Source of the DNA: Dipetalonema caudispina
Taxonomy: Eukaryota > Nematoda > Chromadorea > Rhabditida > Onchocercidae
Assembly: GCA_013365325.1 (NCBI GenBank)
Contig: JABVXV010000554.1
Location: 1 to 26,864, forward strand
Direction of reading: 5' to 3'
DNA: 26,864 nt
Below are positions 22,068 to 26,864 of the stretch, piece by piece (position 1 is the stretch's first letter; the number at the start of each line of letters is the position of its first letter). The notes below the pieces were generated by a model that ran no database searches, was not told the origin of the DNA, and saw only the letters and a program-made list of their open reading frames with translations. The translations under genes were made by a program, and so were the position numbers.

Positions 22068-24579
22068 ATGGCGACGAAAAGGAAAATGGTGCCACCGTTA
22101 GGAATGTCACTTTATCGTGACTTGGATGTTGGTTCGACTATTACTGATAAATCAGAAAATTCCACAAATACAAATGATGTCGATGCCGATTCCAGTTGTA
22201 ACACACAGAAAAAACCCCGAAACGAGAGTGCAACTTCCGAAGGGTCAAGCAAGACTGGTGAAGATGACGGTGCTGGTAGGTGGACGATTGCTTCATTCTC
22301 TTAAAAGGCGTGTCTTTGATTGTCCATTCCTCAATGCCTTCAGTTTTTATGTATTACACATTCTTTTCGAGAAGGCATTACTTCTGTTACTTTCTATTCT
22401 CCATCTGGAAGGATTTAGTTTAATTCACTTTGGCTTCGAAACGATTCCTGATGACTTGAGTGAAAATTGCAGACTTGCTTTGAGAATCTTTAAGATTCAA
22501 AAAAAAAAAAAAAAAAAAAAAAACAAAAGACAAAAAAAAAAGTTAAATAAAATTTGGTTGCAGTTGGTAAACTGGTTAGCGTATGTGGTTGGCGGAAAGG
22601 TGAACGTCAGGATATGCAAGATGCACATGTTCGATTGGATCAATTCGGACTCACCGCCATTTGTAACATGTAATCACAACAGACACAATGAAACACAAAA
22701 TGTCTTTTAACAATTTGGATCAGTTTTATTCACTTCATAATTTTTTAGTCAACGAAGTGCATTTTATGCGATTTTTGATGGTCATGCTGGACGTCGAGCT
22801 GCAGATTTTGCTGCCGAACGTTTGCCATCTAGACTGAAGAGAAAATTGGAAGCATGTAGGTTTTATCTTTTAATGATTGCAATTATTTCTGTTTGTCTCA
22901 GTGGTGTAGATGTAAATTGCCAAGGAATTATTAATTAGAAAAGAATTGAGGTTGAGATTTTCTGGTAAAAGAATGAATTATATTTCATTAATAACTACCA
23001 TAATTTTCCACACGCTGATTCTAAATATACTTCACAAACAAAATATCATGAGGAACAATTAGAGCTTTAAGTAATACCGTGCTGTACTTCCTTAGCAGCG
23101 AGCATATGAATCGGAGAGATAGAATTGATTGTAGTCAAACAGCTTATATATAATTCTTGCAAGAGTACAAATCATTTATAGTAACTGATAGCGATTCCAG
23201 GTTCTGATTTTGCTTCTTTGGAGAAAGGAATAAAAAAGTGCTTCATCGATACATATAAGCAAATTGATGAACAATTTCTGGTTGAAGCTCGTCGAACGTT
23301 AGTTTTCTGTTATGCTCTAACTGTAATTTTTGTACTTTATATTTCCGTTTTTCTAGTCTTTCTTTGTTTCGAAACTTAATTCTACTAAAGGAGGCCTTCA
23401 TGGAAAGATGGTACAACAGCGACCACAATTCTGTTGATTAACAATATTATCTACTGTGCAAACATCGGCGACTCAAAGGTTTTTTTTAGAAACTATTCAA
23501 GTTTCGCTTTGTATTTGTAAGTAACTGTTAAATTATTATGATATAAATCTGTGTGTAATTCTATGCATAAATCTAGCATAATCATATGAAAGAGTTTTCT
23601 TATGTTAAATTATGTATTGGATGAAATCGTGTGAGTTTATCGATAAATTAACCTTACAGGCAGTAGTTTGTCGTAGTAAGTCAGGAACTGAGGAAACAAA
23701 GGATGTTGCGATGCAATTAACAGTAGATCACTCACCGCTGCATTTCGAAGAACGGATGCGAATTCAGAAGGCAGGTGGTAATGTCAAGTGAGTTTACTGA
23801 TATGATCAATTTATTCGAATATAACAGTGAAAATTTATTAGCATCGGATTTCATTCTTATATGTTTCGCTATTCTGAAATGAAATATTTGAGGGATGGTC
23901 GCATAATGGGCATTTTGGAAGTTTCTCGATCGATTGGTGATGGTCAGTTCAAGGCATATGGACTCATTTGTACACCTGATGTTAAGAAATTTTCTATCAC
24001 GAAGGATGACATGTTGGTATTTTGATTTCTTATTTCTTCAACAATCGATATCCCAACCAAGGAATATGTCGAAGTAGTAATTGATTAAGCGTTAATATGA
24101 ACCTCTTTTGTATACTTGGTAATTCTTTCTCTGTGTTATAATGCCATGATGCGGAATATTGAATTTCGAAAGTTTATTGATAGTTTCTATGAAACACTTT
24201 TAGGATATTAATGCAGAGTTTTAAACTTAATTAGAGATGGGCATTTTAGATTTGTCCTCATTGCGTGTGATGGTTTGTGGAAAACGTTCAGCAATCAGCA
24301 GGCGGTGGATTACGTTATGGGAAAAATCAGGCAGTTAACGAAGGTTTATTTTATATTTAGGGATCGTTATTCTTTTAATCAACATTTTTGGGTTTAATAT
24401 TTTCTTTTTAGCCTGGGATTGTGCAAGAATCAGAAACACGTGAAATGATTTGGCAGAATGTTGCGGATGATTTGGCTGCAGAATCGGTAAAACGAGGTTG
24501 TGGCGATAATGTCTCCGTTATTATTGTGGTGCTTAATGATTCGCAGGAGGATTTAATTATAAAGCAAATCATTTCCTAA
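22068..24579 (+). CDS. PP2C-family Ser/Thr phosphatase, ILKAP-like
   Basis: Nine exons: 22068-22275, 22564-22669, 22749-22855, 23201-23297, 23391-23478, 23660-23787, 23893-24012, 24250-24343 and 24412-24579. All join in phase to 371 residues, near the size of vertebrate ILKAP. PP2C enzymes are metal-dependent phosphatases; ILKAP acts on integrin-linked kinase signalling and is also nuclear. Motifs in order: GWRKGERQDMQDAH, FYAIFDGHAG, WKDGTTATTILLINN, IYCANIGDSK, FEERMRIQKAGGN, DGRIMGILEVSRSIGDGQFK, VLIACDGLW and GCGDNVSVIIVV. The metal-binding aspartates in FDGH, CDGLW and GDN are all kept. The ILKAP assignment rests on the EERMRIQKAGGNV and LEVSRSIGDGQ blocks. The first ~70 residues are polar and probably disordered, with basic patches (KRK, KKPR). 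The usual DGHGG is DGHAG here. Donors at 22670 (GTAATC) and 24013 (GTTGGT) were chosen because stronger-looking neighbours break the frame. An in-frame ATG at 22047 would add seven residues. Confidence 0.94.
22499..22523. repeat. 25-base A tract in the phosphatase intron 1
   Basis: An uninterrupted A run, one of several long A/T homopolymers in the window (others at 3346-3362, 3376-3393, 4431-4453, 6883-6903, 9545-9567, 16094-16118 and about 25288-25305). It ends about 40 bases before the exon 2 acceptor. Confidence 0.9.
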
Positions 24580-26130
24580 GGGTTTTTTTTTTTTTTTCGA
24601 TTAGTGTGGATTGTTTATTGGATGAGCATAAATTAAAGAAATAATTGCAATCTAGTAACTTGGAAGGATTTATTGGAGGAAAATTCCGTGGGTTTGATTC
24701 AAATCTTTCAATCTTCTAAAATTACTCACATACCTGCAGGGAACGTTCTTGTTTCTAGCAAAATTGGTAGTTTTATGGTTTTTTCTTATTTTGGTTCATT
24801 TTGTTTCCTATACCCGAAATCTACCTTGATAATAATCTCCCTTCGAAATTACCGGTTAACTATTAATAAGACGCATGTCGTTATAAGTATGTGGGTTTAA
24901 TGGAAAGTGATTTTTTTATCTCTGTCAGTGCGTTTATTTCCGAAGAAACGCTTCCGTTATGAAGTGATATTTTATATATTTATAACATTTATATGAGAAT
25001 TTAGTTGTATTTATGCTAATTTAAAGATATTTGACTAAATCTTTACACTTGCTTGTTAAATATTTTTCCTTTCTAAACTAATTACTTCCCCTAAGTCATT
25101 TCTGTGTTCACTTTTTGGTTTAAGTCACACATGCTTTTTTATTTCCTATTTATTTACCGCAAAATTGAAAATTGCTTCCAGGTTGAATGAAAATTTTTTT
25201 CAAGTCCTTTGTTTGTTGAGTTTCAGGATTAGTAAAAATTAATCAGAGAAAGTTCGAAGTCCATAATTTCGTTTTTTCTCTCGAACTTAAAAAAAAAAAA
25301 AAAAATCGTGCTGTTGGCCGATTTTTAAAATGGGATATTAGAGTATTGTTATCCAAACAACTTCACTTGTATCCATGGCATATTTATTGCTAAAGTGGAT
25401 TTATTTTAATGAATTAAAATGGTAATATGGCTGGTTTATCACATTTAATCGAGGCTTATGTAAAATTTTGTATTCCTTTGTGAGAGATAAATAATAGAGA
25501 TTTCTTGATATCAGTCATCATGACTCTAGAGAGACTTGGATAAATATTGAAATGCAACGGTAGCGTGTTGACCGAATTATCATAATTATCGTTTGTGATA
25601 GCGAAACAGGAAAAAATATGAAATAATGTTTATTACAGCAATTTTTCTCATTTTCTGAACACATTCAAGAAATACCAACGAAAATAGTAATTCATTACCA
25701 ATTACTGTCTTCGGATTGCTTGAATTCTTCCATGAAATGTTACAAAAATATCTTAATCAATAACCAATAAACTAGATCAATATTTAAATGTGAAAATTTA
25801 TGTGTATCACTAAGCTTGTAGTTTATTGTCTTTCAAAAAATAAATGTGTCGTTTTATTAATTTATTTATTAATGATCCAATAAATGAGTGATTGAAAGTT
25901 TCAGGATGCATTTATCATGATAAAACTTCTGTTAGTAACATACAAGCTGTCGTGAAAGTTTTGATTTGTGGTAGAAGATATCTATATATTGTTGAAGACA
26001 GCATAGTCCTCTTATTTGAGCATCACGACAAACTATTTGAATATAGAATTAATTGAATAACACAGCAATTAATACCAGCAAATGTTATAATATCCTTTAT
26101 AACGCAATAGTTATTCAGTTACTGGACTTA
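24580..26130. other. 3' flank of the phosphatase, no gene seen
   Basis: AT-rich DNA without a recognisable exon on either strand. ATTAAA at 24632-24637 is a possible polyadenylation signal for the phosphatase. The open frame at 24673-24900 is hydrophobic and compositional. An A tract lies at about 25288-25305. Confidence 0.5.
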
Positions 26131-26184
26131 CTGGAAGTGAGAAGGTCCAAGCAGAAGGAATAAAATAGGAGAGGTAGGAATGAA

Positions 26185-26295
26185 TCGTGGTTTTGTAAGT
26201 GAATAAGGTGATTGAGTGGATGAGTGAGTGAGTCGTAAGCTGATTGAGTGAGTAAGCCAAAAAGTGGAATCAGTGTGAATGAGTGAATGAGTCCC
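26185..26295. repeat. GAGT/GAAT-rich simple repeat
   Basis: Degenerate tetranucleotide repeat of GAGT, GAAT and GGAT units, with a larger echo: GTGATTGAGTG at about 26209 and CTGATTGAGTG at about 26240. The Ser/His/Thr-rich minus-strand open frame over it is an artefact of the repeat. Confidence 0.6.
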
Positions 26296-26375
26296 GTAAA
26301 GCGGTGACCCTTGTATATATATGTGTGGGTATTGGGAGTGGCTTACAGGAAGCATTATTGTAACCCTGTTGTAAA

Positions 26376-26600
26376 TATATGACACAAAGGACAATGTTTT
26401 ACAAATCCTAGCTTAAGCATGTAAAACAAAGGACAATATCACAATCTTAGCTTAACATATGAACAAAGGACACAATGTTGCAAATTTATTTTAAGGATAT
26501 GAACAAAGGATAGTACGTTGCTGTCGGATCTGATTTAAGCATATTTTAACCACAGACAACAAAGACGCATTGCTAATATCTCATCTTAAACAAAGATGAG
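26376..26600. repeat. Array of about five degenerate ~40-50 bp repeats
   Basis: Units begin near 26376, 26419, 26457, 26497 and 26540. Each has an ATATGA/ATGTAA-like start, a core related to ACAAAGGACAATGTTG, then a segment ending in CTTAGCTTAAGC or TTTAAG. Core copies are ACACAAAGGACAATG, AACAAAGGACAATA, AACAAAGGACACAATG, AACAAAGGATAGTACG and the weaker ACAACAAAGACGCATTG. Right of the array to the window end no gene is seen. Confidence 0.65.
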
Positions 26601-26864
26601 TATATGTTAAATGGTTTATGTTAACAATTTATAAGAAGAATTGTTTCATTACGAAATGAAATATCAATTACTTTAATTATGAGAAATGTTTTATCCCTTT
26701 CTTCGCGAAATTCATTTAGATTTCGCGACACTCCCAAGGGAAGGACATGAAGAGATTTTATGTAGTAAGCAATAGCAATGTAGAGAAAAATCCGGGCATG
26801 TTGTTGTTTTTCATAACAGTTATTCTCGTATATCTGCATATATCCCGGGACCCTTGCAAGCCTT

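Noticed and set aside
22117..22710. Long 197-codon frame across the phosphatase first exons
   Set aside because: A shadow in the wrong frame that runs through an intron and a 25-base A tract; the real frame gives clear PP2C motifs.
26128..26394. Ser/Thr/His-rich minus-strand frame
   Set aside because: Product of the GAGT/GAAT simple repeat.

Overview
The window looks like nuclear DNA of a parasitic nematode, most likely a filarial/spirurid worm. It is very AT-rich, carries long A/T homopolymers and (ATT)n/(AAT)n microsatellites, and holds compact intron-containing genes with TTTCAG-type acceptors. It contains a tandem cluster of transthyretin-like (TTL) genes, a family of secreted proteins characteristic of nematodes, and an LSm4 protein close to the nematode form. 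No rRNA, tRNA, CRISPR array, insertion sequence, viral gene or bacterial operon was recognised. Most genes are split into short exons, so simple ORFs reveal only fragments; I rebuilt genes by joining exons at GT/AG sites and checking that the phase closes.

Layout, left to right. (1) 1-670: two large triplet microsatellites whose arms are complementary. (2) 936-5744 (+): a six-exon neuronal calcium sensor / KChIP-like protein of 229 residues in which all four EF-hands look degenerate. (3) 6300-9108 (-): a convergent gene of at least 13 exons encoding a protein I cannot name. Its ends are well supported; its middle needs weak splice donors or contains in-frame stops. (4) 9109-10870: AT-rich intergenic DNA with one E-box/DR1-like motif. 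(5) 10871-17628 (+): three tandem TTL genes with the same intron positions and phases; the second and third form a subgroup with a C-terminal extension. (6) 17629-19990: mostly intergenic, with one orphan candidate exon and a short tandem duplication. (7) 19991-21238 (+): LSm4. (8) 22068-24579 (+): a nine-exon PP2C-type phosphatase closest to ILKAP. (9) 24580-26864: no gene seen; it ends in a GAGT-rich simple repeat and an array of about five ~40-50 bp degenerate repeats carrying an ACAAAGG-type core.

The genes do not form one pathway. LSm4 (U6 snRNP and mRNA decay) and the phosphatase are housekeeping genes in the same orientation about 830 bp apart. The TTL cluster is a local expansion of secreted proteins. 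The most unusual items are the KChIP-like protein with no intact calcium loop, the unrecognised minus-strand gene, the TTL subgroup with its cysteine-bearing tail, and the repeat array at the right edge. I found no clear evidence of a wholly new multi-gene system.
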